Part shown: positions 1-7,788 of the stretch, piece by piece
Layout of the letters: every line of letters begins with the position of its first letter
Position numbering within the stretch: the stretch's first letter is position 1
Source: GCA-2723085 sp042093455
GTDB lineage: Bacteria; Bacteroidota; Bacteroidia; Flavobacteriales_D; Parvicellaceae
Direction: 5' to 3'
Length of the DNA: 20,869 nt
Assembly (NCBI GenBank): GCA_042093455.1
Contig: JBELEU010000019.1
Coordinates: 1-20,869, forward strand
Program-made: the position numbers and the translations under genes
The notes under the pieces: model-generated
The model's database searches: none
Seen by the model: the letters and a program-made list of their open reading frames with translations, nothing else
Told to the model about the DNA's origin: nothing

Positions 1-1510
1 CCATATAACCGATGTTTTCCATTAACATAAACGGGGTTCTTCTTCCACTCCCTGCCATTATTTTTATTGCCGTTTCATTGTTAAAATTATGTCTTACGTG
101 AAGCCTTGGGGTTATGAAATAATTGTTGTAAAAAGTAGTGTAATCACCTCTAATTCCTGCAATAACACCCCATTTATCTGTATTATGAGTAAACTCACCA
201 TAGACCCCCGGAACTATTTCTAAAAACCGATTGACTGCGGGGTTAACTTTTAAGGAGTGAACGTTTTCATTGACACTGTCTAACTGACAGCTTGCGCCTA
301 GTTTGAAAAAATTTTCCTCATTCTCACCCAATTCGTGCTGATAAATCAGATTGCCGTATGCACTGTATTGACTACCACTATAGTTTGTTGGGCCTATTTT
401 AGATTTTTGATTGTTGTATGTACTGCTAAGCTGAAGGGCTAAACTATTAAAATCTTCTTTAGGAAATAAATATCCAATTTTAGCAAAGGCATTCGCTTGC
501 TGGGTTTCAATAGTTACAGGATATGGAGAGAATTGACTTATTGCTCCTGATTGCATGTTGCTTATTACTCCGTTAATGCCAAGCTCCATATGGATTTTAT
601 TTGAGCGATAATTCCATTGATTAAAAACGATATAATCGTTGTGCAATGGAGTGTCTAAAAACCCATCTTCATTTCTATCGTTTTTCTTTGATTGATCTTC
701 AAAATGAGCCGATAAGGTAGTTGACCACTTTTGACCCACTTGTTGGGTAAAAAATGCATTGTACTCAGTTCTTCCTGCTTGGTTTAGATATACATTTAAA
801 TGAAACTTTTCAGCGTTTTCTGGCTGTTTTAAGTTCATGTTAATTTGTCCGGCCATACTTTCATATCCATTCAAGACAGATCCCGCTCCCTTTGAAACAG
901 CGATTTCATGAATAAATGCTCCTGGAATTTGTTTTAAACCATATAGTGTAGAAAGACCTCTTATTACTGGAATGTTTCCCGATAACATTTGAACATATTT
1001 TCCGGAAAGCCCCATCATTTGAATCTGTTTTGTTCCTGTAACAGCATCGGTGAAAGTAGCATCAATTGAAGGGTTGGTTTCAAAGCTTTCGGCTAAATTA
1101 CAACAGGCTGCTTTTCTTAACTCATCTTGCCCAATTATGTGAGCATGTCTTGGGTCAATTTTAGAAAAAGAATATGCGCCTTTTTTAAATTCTACTTCAA
1201 AATCTTTAAGTATTTTACCCTCTCCCATAACAACATTAATTTCTTGATCGTGTTCAATGGTTAAGGTGTCTGGTTCATAGCCAATAAAACTAAATACCAA
1301 AACATGATTAGAGTGATCATGTTTTAGCTTAAAAAACCCTTTATTATCTGTTATTGAACCCTGTTTGGTTGCTAAATAATAAACGTGAACTCCTGTAAGT
1401 GGAGATAATGAATCGTTTTCAATTTCAAAAACATGGCCCGTAAGCTCTTCTTTTTCTTGAGCAAAAGCACCAACGAAAAAAAAAAGATATAAGATGACAA
1501 TTCTCTTCAT
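1..1510 (-). CDS. TonB-dependent outer-membrane receptor, probable metal type (3' end beyond window)
   Basis: This open frame runs on the minus strand from ATG at 1510 to the left edge; 503 codons are visible and the C-terminal barrel strands are missing. Reading it by hand shows a signal peptide (about residues 1-18, ending GAFAQ), a carboxypeptidase-regulatory-like beta domain (about 22-96), and a TonB plug (about 122-230) containing AACCNLAESFETN at 135-147 and the run TDAVTGTKQIQMMGLSGKYVQ region at 154-174. Barrel strands follow. The paired-cysteine plug is, from memory, typical of Flavobacteria receptors encoded beside HMA-domain proteins. The gene starts directly after the stop codon of the HMA gene (TAA then ATG, no gap), so translation is probably coupled. 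His-rich spots occur at 64/66/69 and 122/124. The family imports substrates across the outer membrane with TonB energy; the substrate is inferred to be a metal such as copper, not proven. Confidence 0.85.
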   Translation of the reverse strand, partial: MKRIVILYLFFFVGAFAQEKEELTGHVFEIENDSLSPLTGVHVYYLATKQGSITDNKGFFKLKHDHSNHVLVFSFIGYEPDTLTIEHDQEINVVMGEGKILKDFEVEFKKGAYSFSKIDPRHAHIIGQDELRKAACCNLAESFETNPSIDATFTDAVTGTKQIQMMGLSGKYVQMLSGNIPVIRGLSTLYGLKQIPGAFIHEIAVSKGAGSVLNGYESMAGQINMNLKQPENAEKFHLNVYLNQAGRTEYNAFFTQQVGQKWSTTLSAHFEDQSKKNDRNEDGFLDTPLHNDYIVFNQWNYRSNKIHMELGINGVISNMQSGAISQFSPYPVTIETQQANAFAKIGYLFPKEDFNSLALQLSSTYNNQKSKIGPTNYSGSQYSAYGNLIYQHELGENEENFFKLGASCQLDSVNENVHSLKVNPAVNRFLEIVPGVYGEFTHNTDKWGVIAGIRGDYTTFYNNYFITPRLHVRHNFNNETAIKIMAGSGRRTPFMLMENIGYM

Positions 1511-1855
1511 TTATTCACTGTATATTCTTTTGTATTGACAGCATGGCTTTAGAGATTGATATTTAACATCTTCTGCTTTGTACTTTGGTGTATCGTGCCC
1601 AGCCAAAGCAATTATTCTATGAATGTTGTCTTCTTTTATTTCATTGCTGTTAAAAGTAACAGAGCATATTTTAGTAGCAATGTGCCAGTCTGCCAATTCT
1701 ATTCCCTTAATATCAAGGGCTGACTCTATTCGGTTTTCACACATGGAGCAATTGCCCATAACTGAAAATTTTATTTCTTTGACTTGAGCAGAAAAAGATA
1801 AATTGATGCCTAAAAATAAAAATGATGTAAAAATTAACTTAAAGTGCTTTTTCAT
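1511..1855 (-). CDS. Secreted heavy-metal-associated (HMA) domain protein
   Basis: A 114-residue protein with an N-terminal signal peptide (about 1-23, ending FSA) followed by one ferredoxin-like HMA domain (about 25-90). The metal-binding loop is GNCSMC, with cysteines 36 and 39, the CxxC arrangement used by copper chaperones and P-type ATPase metal domains. A second cysteine pair lies near the C-terminus (KPCCQY, residues 105-106), and His87 sits in AGHDTPKY. The signal peptide places the protein in the periplasm or anchored outside the cytoplasm, unlike CopZ-type cytosolic chaperones. It is the first gene of a two-gene unit with the downstream TonB-dependent receptor. The likely role is binding metal passed by, or presented to, that receptor. 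Copper is the first guess from the motif; zinc or mercury cannot be excluded. Confidence 0.85.
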   Translation of the reverse strand: MKKHFKLIFTSFLFLGINLSFSAQVKEIKFSVMGNCSMCENRIESALDIKGIELADWHIATKICSVTFNSNEIKEDNIHRIIALAGHDTPKYKAEDVKYQSLKPCCQYKRIYSE

Positions 1856-1878
1856 TTTTTTTAGATTTTTAATTTCAG

Positions 1879-1909
1879 TAAATATACAACTACAATATGT
1901 TTAAAACAA
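1879..1909 (-). promoter_or_regulatory. Candidate promoter of the HMA-receptor unit
   Basis: On the minus strand a TTG (1909-1907) is followed after 20 bases by TATATTTA (1886-1879), seven of eight bases matching if the box is read as TAnnTTTG with a final A. This resembles the Bacteroidota -33/-7 arrangement. It lies 24 bases before the ATG at 1855. In such A+T-rich DNA the match could be chance. Confidence 0.3.
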
Positions 1910-1977
1910 CAGTTGGGTTGTTAAAAAGTATTTAGCTTTAGTGCCTAGATTTTGCATTGCTTTGTAGAAAACATTTT

Positions 1978-3267
1978 ATGAAAATTCTTTTATTAGGGTC
2001 TGGGGGAAGAGAGCATGCGTTGGCTTGGAAAATTTCTCAAAGTTCACAATTGGAAAAATTGTATGTTGCTCCTGGCAATGCAGGAACAAATTCAATTGCT
2101 GAAAATGTTGATCTTTCACTAGATGATTTCGAAAGTGTGGCCAATTTCATGTTGAATAACAGGGTTAACATTCTTGTTGTAGGGCCTGAAAACCCTTTAG
2201 TAAATGGTATTCATGACTATTTTGATTCTAGACCTGATTTAACCCATATCACTGTCGTTGGTCCCAAAAAGGAAGGCGCGCAACTTGAGGGGAGTAAAGA
2301 TTTTTCAAAAAGTTTTATGAAGAGGCATAGGATTCCCACAGCAAAATATGGCTCCTTTAATTATGACACACTAGACAAAGGATTAGCTTATTTAGAAAAG
2401 CTTCCTGGCCCTTATGTTCTTAAAGCAGATGGCTTAGCTGCGGGAAAAGGAGTAATAATAGAGGCTGATTTATCAAAAGCTAAAAAAGCATTAAAAAAAA
2501 TGCTCAAAGGGCAATTTGGAAAGGCTAGTAATACGGTTGTAATTGAAGAATTTCTTTCTGGTGTAGAGCTAAGTGTGTTCATCATCACTGACGGAAAAAA
2601 TTATAAAATTCTTCCTGAAGCTAAAGACTATAAGCGAATAGGTGAAAATGACACCGGACTAAATACCGGTGGAATGGGAGCAATATCACCAGTTCCTTTT
2701 GCCAATAGGGAGTTCATGGACAAAGTAGAAAACCAAGTGATTATTCCGACTGTTAAAGGGCTGAAAAAAGAGAATATTGATTATTCTGGTTTTATATTCT
2801 TTGGTTTAATTGCCGTGAAAGGAGATCCGTATGTAATTGAATACAATTGTCGTTTAGGGGACCCTGAAACAGAAGTCGTTTTACCTCGATTAAAATCTGA
2901 TATACTTGAATTATTTGATGGCCTAGCTACAAACACATTATCAGAGAGAGATATTGAAATAGACCCTAGGTCTGCAAGTACGGTTATGTTGGTGTCTGGT
3001 GGTTACCCTGAAGCATATGGAAAAGGGGAAGAAATATCGATTGCTGAGCAAGTGGATAATGAATTGCTTTTTCATGCGGGTACTTCAGAAAAAGATGGCA
3101 AAGTGGTTACAAGTGGTGGTCGTGTAATATCAGTAACTTCTTATGGGAAGAATCTTGAAACTGCCTTAAAAAACAGCTACAATACAATTGAAGGGGTAAA
3201 GTTCAATAAAATGTATTTCAGAAAAGATATTGGTAAAGACGTATTGAAATCTCCTAAGAAAAAGTAA
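1978..3267 (+). CDS. purD: Phosphoribosylamine--glycine ligase (GAR synthetase)
   Basis: PurD joins glycine to 5-phosphoribosylamine with ATP, the second step of de novo purine synthesis, in the cytosol. The product from ATG 1978 is 429 residues, the usual length, and begins MKILLLGSGGREHAL, the signature N-terminal nucleotide-binding loop. A TTG at 1957 would add seven residues with no family support, so ATG 1978 is preferred. The ATP-grasp fold shows KADGLAAGKGV at 149-159, GGMGAISP at 231-238 and EYNCRLGDPETE at 288-299, which carries the metal- and substrate-binding Asn, Arg and GDPE residues. All domains are intact. The gene ends 13 bases from the convergent small membrane-protein gene; purQ lies about 1.3 kb downstream on the same strand. 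Confidence 0.97.
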   Translation: MKILLLGSGGREHALAWKISQSSQLEKLYVAPGNAGTNSIAENVDLSLDDFESVANFMLNNRVNILVVGPENPLVNGIHDYFDSRPDLTHITVVGPKKEGAQLEGSKDFSKSFMKRHRIPTAKYGSFNYDTLDKGLAYLEKLPGPYVLKADGLAAGKGVIIEADLSKAKKALKKMLKGQFGKASNTVVIEEFLSGVELSVFIITDGKNYKILPEAKDYKRIGENDTGLNTGGMGAISPVPFANREFMDKVENQVIIPTVKGLKKENIDYSGFIFFGLIAVKGDPYVIEYNCRLGDPETEVVLPRLKSDILELFDGLATNTLSERDIEIDPRSASTVMLVSGGYPEAYGKGEEISIAEQVDNELLFHAGTSEKDGKVVTSGGRVISVTSYGKNLETALKNSYNTIEGVKFNKMYFRKDIGKDVLKSPKKK

Positions 3268-3280
3268 TCAAAGGAACAAA

Positions 3281-3466
3281 CTATTTTATCTGATTGGGAT
3301 CAGCATCTGCTTTTTTATTAAGCTTATTCTGAACAAACATCCAGTATGTCAAGCCAAACATTATAACTAAAATGAAAACTGTATTTGGATTGTTACCTGC
3401 AGGCTCAAGTGTATTCTCAAACAACCAAACTAAAAAATCTCTTAAGGGGTAAACCAACCAATCCAT
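3281..3466 (-). CDS. Small single-span membrane protein, DUF6341-like
   Basis: A 61-residue protein with an amphipathic, aromatic-rich N-terminus (MDWLVYPLRDFLVWLF), one clear membrane span (about 30-45, VFILVIMFGLTYWMF) and a charged C-terminal tail rich in Lys, Asp and Asn. Size, layout and position beside purD and a DUF6427-like gene resemble the DUF6341 family of Flavobacteria; this assignment is from memory of that family's shape. It is read opposite to both neighbours, divergent from the 320-residue gene with an 89-base gap. Function is unknown. Similar short proteins are sometimes mislabelled as uracil phosphoribosyltransferase; nothing of that enzyme is present here. Confidence 0.65.
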   Translation of the reverse strand: MDWLVYPLRDFLVWLFENTLEPAGNNPNTVFILVIMFGLTYWMFVQNKLNKKADADPNQIK

Positions 3467-3543
3467 AATTTTATTTTATATAATTATTCAAAACTAATAA
3501 ATATTTAGCTGTTTTCGTTTCTTTTAGAGTAAGTTTTAATGCT

Positions 3544-3551
3544 TAATTTTG
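3544..3551 (+). promoter_or_regulatory. TAnnTTTG-like -7 box before the DUF6427-like gene
   Basis: TAATTTTG matches the Bacteroidota -7 consensus exactly but ends only four bases before ATG 3556, which would give a leaderless or nearly leaderless transcript. No good TTTG lies 19 bases upstream (CTTT is found there). Weak candidate. Confidence 0.2.
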
Positions 3552-3555
3552 TTTT

Positions 3556-4518
3556 ATGATTAATGTATTGCGTTCAAGTCATCCTTTTTTTTTCATTATT
3601 TCAAGCAATGTTTTATTAATTGCCCTTATAGGTAGGTTTGACGGAAATGCTTTTTTTTTACTACCGGAGCATCCTCTTTACATACTTCATTTTATCCCTA
3701 AATATTTTCAATTTACCATTGGGTTATTACTTCTATTTTATTCTGGATTTTTAATAAATAACGTTGTTAATAAAAGTGTCCTATTTACAAAAAACTTTTA
3801 TTTACCTGGGTTAATTTATATTTCATTAATGGTTTTTTCTCCAGAGAATAGCTCTTTACACCCCATGGCAATTTCAAATTTATTTTGCATTCTTGGTTTT
3901 AGTAATTTAATCAAGATTTACCGAAATGAGAGTTGCAAAAACCATGTATTCAAAGCTTGTTGTTGGATTATTCTTGCCCTAATATGTTTTCCTAGTTTTT
4001 CTGTTTTATTCCTTATATCATGGCTTTCTTTATTAATTATTAGGCCCTTTATATGGAAAGAATATTTAATACCAATTGTATGTTTAATTTTATTCGCTGC
4101 ATACTTAAGCGTAACTTTCTTACTATTAAAGTCGTCCTTTAATGTTTTACCGCATTGGCTTTCTACTATCTCTTTTTACAATACTCGTTTTAGCCCCTTT
4201 TCCATGATTACTATTGGTGTCTTTATTTTTATTTCTCTTAGTTTATCTTTAAAAATAATTTTATTTATTTATGGGCGATCTACCAATCGATTTAAAAAAG
4301 TGATTAAATTATTGCTGATCTTTTTTGTATTATGCGTTTTACAAATGGCCTTGGATATTTTTCTTTTTAAATCAAACTGCTTTTCAATATACAGTTCTTT
4401 TGTTCCGTTAAGTATTTTAATATCTTTTGTCTTTATGTATTCAAAAAAAGTTTGGATACTAGACTCCCTTTATTTACTATTTATACTAAGTATTTTTCTA
4501 TTTACATATTTGATTTAA
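3556..4518 (+). CDS. Polytopic membrane protein, DUF6427-like
   Basis: A 320-residue, very hydrophobic protein with roughly eight to ten membrane spans and no signal for secretion. Visible marks are NFYLPGLIYISLMVF (about 80-94), SSLHPMAISNLFC (about 99-111), FPSFSVLFLISWLSLLI (about 145-161) and RPFIWKEYLIPI (about 162-173). The combination of an Asn-x-x-Leu-Pro stretch, a conserved LHP and an RPF-W-KEW/Y motif is what I recall for the DUF6427 family of Flavobacteria. There is no recognisable catalytic motif, transporter repeat or glycosyltransferase signature. The start ATG 3556 is the first in frame. Its partner is probably the divergent 61-residue membrane protein. It sits 54 bases upstream of the purQ start and may be transcribed with it. 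Function is unknown. Confidence 0.7.
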   Translation: MINVLRSSHPFFFIISSNVLLIALIGRFDGNAFFLLPEHPLYILHFIPKYFQFTIGLLLLFYSGFLINNVVNKSVLFTKNFYLPGLIYISLMVFSPENSSLHPMAISNLFCILGFSNLIKIYRNESCKNHVFKACCWIILALICFPSFSVLFLISWLSLLIIRPFIWKEYLIPIVCLILFAAYLSVTFLLLKSSFNVLPHWLSTISFYNTRFSPFSMITIGVFIFISLSLSLKIILFIYGRSTNRFKKVIKLLLIFFVLCVLQMALDIFLFKSNCFSIYSSFVPLSILISFVFMYSKKVWILDSLYLLFILSIFLFTYLI

Positions 4519-4546
4519 ATCATATGGATAGAAGAAGCTATTATTC

Positions 4547-4554
4547 TATATTTG
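4547..4554 (+). promoter_or_regulatory. TAnnTTTG-like -7 box before purQ
   Basis: TATATTTG matches the Bacteroidota -7 consensus at every fixed position and ends 18 bases before the purQ ATG at 4573. The -33 region 19 bases upstream reads ATGG, only a partial match to TTTG. It overlaps the spurious upstream TTG start, which supports beginning purQ at the ATG. Confidence 0.35.
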
Positions 4555-4572
4555 CAACTTAAATTTTTCTCT

Positions 4573-5253
4573 ATGAAGTGTGGTGTAGTTACTTTTCCCG
4601 GATCAAATTGTAATCATGATATGATGTATGCTTTAGGAAATATATTAAATCAAGAGGTTGTAGAACTTTGGCACAAGGATAGTGATATCCAAAATTGTGA
4701 CTTAATTGTACTTCCAGGTGGTTTTTCCTATGGTGATTATTTGCGTTCTGGGGCTATTGCAAGATTTTCTCCAATAATGGAATCTGTAATCAAACATGCA
4801 AATAATGGAGGAAAAGTTTTAGGGATTTGCAATGGTTTTCAAATACTTTGTGAGTCTGGTTTATTACCTGGAGCATTGCTTCACAATAATCAACAAAAGT
4901 TTATCTGTAAAAACGTGTATCTAAAACCCAATTCAAAATCAAGTGCTCTCACAAATAAACTTGACAATGAAAAAGCTTTAAAAATTCCTATTGCTCATGG
5001 CGAAGGCAGGTATTTTGCAAATGATGAAGTATTGCAACAGTTAAATGAAAACGATCAAATTTTATTTCAATATTGTGATGAAAACGGTAGTATTTCTGAT
5101 GAAAATAATCCTAATGGTTCTTGCCAAAATATAGCAGGTGTAACTAATGCTACAAAAAATGTTTTTGGCATGATGCCTCACCCCGAAAGAGCTGTTGATT
5201 TACTACTTAACAATACTGATGGTAAGTTAATTTTTGAATCTTTATTGAATTAA
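4573..5253 (+). CDS. purQ: Phosphoribosylformylglycinamidine synthase, glutaminase subunit
   Basis: PurQ hydrolyses glutamine and passes ammonia to PurL for conversion of FGAR to FGAM, the fourth step of purine synthesis. The 226-residue product from ATG 4573 is of the usual size for the stand-alone subunit. It is a class I glutamine amidotransferase: nucleophile Cys86 in LGICNGFQ, and catalytic His203 and Glu205 in MMPHPERAVD. VTFPGSNCNHD at 6-16 and LPGGFSYGDYLRSG at 47-60 are PurQ signatures. A TTG at 4552 would add seven residues; the ATG aligns better with the family. A separate PurQ implies that a short PurL and a PurS are encoded elsewhere rather than one large fused PurL; that is inference. 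A hairpin follows 23 bases after the stop. Confidence 0.95.
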   Translation: MKCGVVTFPGSNCNHDMMYALGNILNQEVVELWHKDSDIQNCDLIVLPGGFSYGDYLRSGAIARFSPIMESVIKHANNGGKVLGICNGFQILCESGLLPGALLHNNQQKFICKNVYLKPNSKSSALTNKLDNEKALKIPIAHGEGRYFANDEVLQQLNENDQILFQYCDENGSISDENNPNGSCQNIAGVTNATKNVFGMMPHPERAVDLLLNNTDGKLIFESLLN

Positions 5254-5276
5254 TTAAAGTCTTGTTTTAGTCTTCT

Positions 5277-5305
5277 AACCCTTTGTGTTACAGGGTTTTG
5301 TTTTT
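5277..5305 (+). terminator. Candidate terminator after purQ
   Basis: AACCC (5277-5281) pairs with GGGTT (5293-5297); after a TT bulge, TGT (5284-5286) pairs with ACA (5290-5292) around a GTT loop. The hairpin is followed by TTGTTTTTAT. The eight-pair stem with one bulge is modest, but it is the only G+C-bearing hairpin in this 141-base gap, which otherwise shows no gene. Confidence 0.5.
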
Positions 5306-5394
5306 ATCTAAAATACTTTTACACATCCTTTTCTGAATACATTTTACATTCTATCAACCCATAATTTTAATATATTCGGGTAAAACCTGATGTT

Positions 5395-7788
5395 ATGTTG
5401 AATTTTATTTTCTCCAAATTCCTTTTACTATTTTTTATTTTCTCCCTTTTTTCATTTCAAATAAGTAGTCAACAAACGGTTAAGGGAAAAGTGGTTGATC
5501 TTGAATCTCAATTCCCTCTTCCCGGTGTTAATGTTAAATTTATTGACGGTGATTTTGATAAAGGTGTAGCAACAGCAATGAACGGTACATTTAAGATAGA
5601 AAATGTTCCTCTTGGGAGACATCAAATTAGATTTACATTCATTGGCTACAAGCCACTAGTTCAAACTGTTGTAGTTAATGCTGGGCGGGAAGTGATTTTA
5701 AATATTTCCATTGAAGAGTCTACAGAGTTTTTAGAAGAGTTTGAGGTGACTTCAAATGAAAAAAGAGAAGTAAATAATGAAATGGCTATTATCAGCGCAC
5801 AGCAATTCTCAGTTGAAGAAACAGAAAGATATGCAGGAAGCAGAGGCGACCCCGCAAGAATGGCATCCAATTTAGCTGGTGTTCAAGGAGCAGACGACAG
5901 TAGAAATGATATAATCGTAAGAGGAAATTCTCCATTAGGAGTTATCTATCGTGTCGAGGGTATTACTATTCCAAATCCAAATCACTTTGCAATTTCTGGG
6001 TCTTCAGGTGGTCCTCTTAGCATTTTAAACAATAAATTTTTAGGAAATAGTGATTTCTTTTCTGGTGCTTTTCCTTCTGAATATGGAAATAGTACTGCAG
6101 GTGTTTTTGATCTTAAAATTAGAAATGGAAATAGCGATAAAACAGAATTCACTGGTCAAGTTGGATTGTTTGGTGCTGAATTTTTAATGGAGGGTCCTTT
6201 GTCTAAAAAAAGTGCTGCTTCATACTTAGTAATGTATAGAAAAGCCACCCTTAAAATATTTGATTTATTGGGGCTTGATTTAGGAACATCTGCTATTCCA
6301 AACTATCAAGATTTTGCAGCAAAAGTAAACCTTCCTTTTGAAAAAGGTGGTAATCTTTCACTGTGGGCAATGGGAGGAAATAGTAACATTGAAATTTTAA
6401 TAAGCGAACAAGAAGACAGTACAGCCATCGATTTATACGGTGAAAACACAAAAGATCAGCGTTTTGGAACGGGAATGATGGTTGCTGGCGCAACCTATAC
6501 CAAACCACTTAACGAAACTTCTTTTATTAAATCTACCACTTGTGTGAATTTAGAACAACAGCTCTCAAATCATGACACAGTTTCTAGAAACCCTAACAAT
6601 TGGAGTGATGTCTCTCTTAACCCCTACATGGCTTACAATTTTAATAAAGTTAGGTATTCAAACGCAAGTTCATTTAATAAAAAAATCAGTAAAAAAAATA
6701 CACTTAAAGTTGGGTGGGTAGCTGACTTTACTAATTTTAGTTTTATCGATAGCGCTACAACAAACGCATCATTGCAAACTTATAGAAACCGATTTGACAA
6801 AGAAGGTAGTTATTTCATGATTCAGCCTTATTTAAGCTGGAAACATAAATTTTCAGATGATTTAATCTTAACTGCTGGAGTTACAAGTTTATATATGAGT
6901 TTAGGAGACTCTTATTCGCCTATTGAGCCCCGAATGGGTTTAAAATGGAATGTTAGCAAAAATGGAGCTCTTTCTTTTGGAATGGGCTATCATTCACAAA
7001 CACAGCCGTTATATACCAGATACTATATAAATGAAGGCAATACAACTGCTCATAATGAAGATTTAGGATTAACCTACAGTAAACATATCGTTTTAGGCTA
7101 TTCTCACCAACTGAACAAAAACTTTGGATTAAAAACAGAGGCTTACTACCAAGATTTATCTGGAATTCCTGTTGAAACCGCTCCCTCAGCATTTTCTTTA
7201 ACTAATGCGGGTAGTGGCTTTGCAAGGGTTTTTCCTGATACTTTAAATAATAGCGGTACAGGTTACAACTATGGGATAGAGGTTACGCTTCAGCGTTATT
7301 TTAATAAAAATTGGCATGCCTTATTCTCTGGTTGCTTATACAACTCTAGATATACCCCGAGTGATGGTATTGAACGTAACACAAGTTTTAACGGGCAGTA
7401 TGCTGTAAATTTATTAGCTGGAAGAGAATTTCAAATCAAGAACAATACACTTGGGTTAGGAATTAAAGCAACAGGTGCAGGAGGCAAAAGAAGAGGTGTT
7501 GTTGATCACATTGCTTCTGCTGAACAAGGTGAAGTAATCTTTCAAGATGAGGGTTTTAATGAAAGTCAATTTAAAGACTATTTCCGATTTGACATAAAAA
7601 CCACTTATAAAATAAACAAGAACAATATAACTCATGAAATTGGCATAGACTTAGTAAATGTTACCAGTTCAAAAAATATTCTAAACTTTTCCTATGCTCC
7701 AAATAGCACGCCTGACTTAGATGATGATGTTGTGAAAAATTATCAACTTGGTTTCTTACCTATCTTTTATTACAGAATAGATTTCTAA
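5395..7788 (+). CDS. TonB-dependent receptor-like outer-membrane protein
   Basis: A complete 797-residue protein: signal peptide about 1-26 (long hydrophobic core, ending ISSQ), a carboxypeptidase-regulatory-like beta domain (about 28-113, beginning QTVKGKVVD and containing FTFIGYKPL), a plug domain (about 135-245) with RGDPARMASNLAGVQGADD and DIIVRGNSPLGVIYRVEGI, then a beta-barrel ending in FYYRIDF, with the terminal aromatic residue expected for barrel insertion. Such proteins import bulky nutrients or metal complexes, but no substrate can be read from the sequence. There is no SusD-like lipoprotein, degradative enzyme or regulator beside it, so it is an orphan receptor. It is convergent with the SRPBCC gene and overlaps it by four bases. 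It is unrelated in detail to the receptor at the left edge, lacking the CCNL plug motif. Confidence 0.88.
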   Translation: MLNFIFSKFLLLFFIFSLFSFQISSQQTVKGKVVDLESQFPLPGVNVKFIDGDFDKGVATAMNGTFKIENVPLGRHQIRFTFIGYKPLVQTVVVNAGREVILNISIEESTEFLEEFEVTSNEKREVNNEMAIISAQQFSVEETERYAGSRGDPARMASNLAGVQGADDSRNDIIVRGNSPLGVIYRVEGITIPNPNHFAISGSSGGPLSILNNKFLGNSDFFSGAFPSEYGNSTAGVFDLKIRNGNSDKTEFTGQVGLFGAEFLMEGPLSKKSAASYLVMYRKATLKIFDLLGLDLGTSAIPNYQDFAAKVNLPFEKGGNLSLWAMGGNSNIEILISEQEDSTAIDLYGENTKDQRFGTGMMVAGATYTKPLNETSFIKSTTCVNLEQQLSNHDTVSRNPNNWSDVSLNPYMAYNFNKVRYSNASSFNKKISKKNTLKVGWVADFTNFSFIDSATTNASLQTYRNRFDKEGSYFMIQPYLSWKHKFSDDLILTAGVTSLYMSLGDSYSPIEPRMGLKWNVSKNGALSFGMGYHSQTQPLYTRYYINEGNTTAHNEDLGLTYSKHIVLGYSHQLNKNFGLKTEAYYQDLSGIPVETAPSAFSLTNAGSGFARVFPDTLNNSGTGYNYGIEVTLQRYFNKNWHALFSGCLYNSRYTPSDGIERNTSFNGQYAVNLLAGREFQIKNNTLGLGIKATGAGGKRRGVVDHIASAEQGEVIFQDEGFNESQFKDYFRFDIKTTYKINKNNITHEIGIDLVNVTSSKNILNFSYAPNSTPDLDDDVVKNYQLGFLPIFYYRIDF

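Noticed and set aside
1957..1977. TTG start giving purD a seven-residue extension
   Set aside because: The extension has no family support; ATG 1978 begins exactly at the conserved MKILLLGSGGREHA start.
4552..4572. TTG start extending purQ by seven residues
   Set aside because: ATG 4573 matches family N-termini and the TTG falls inside a promoter-like box.
4669..4684. TGGCAC resembling a sigma-54 -24 element
   Set aside because: It lies inside purQ, and the expected TTGC -12 element is absent at the right spacing (the bases read TAGT).
5254..5394. Possible small RNA or riboswitch between purQ and the receptor
   Set aside because: Only one modest hairpin followed by T-rich sequence is visible, best read as a terminator; no purine or cobalamin aptamer consensus was recognised.
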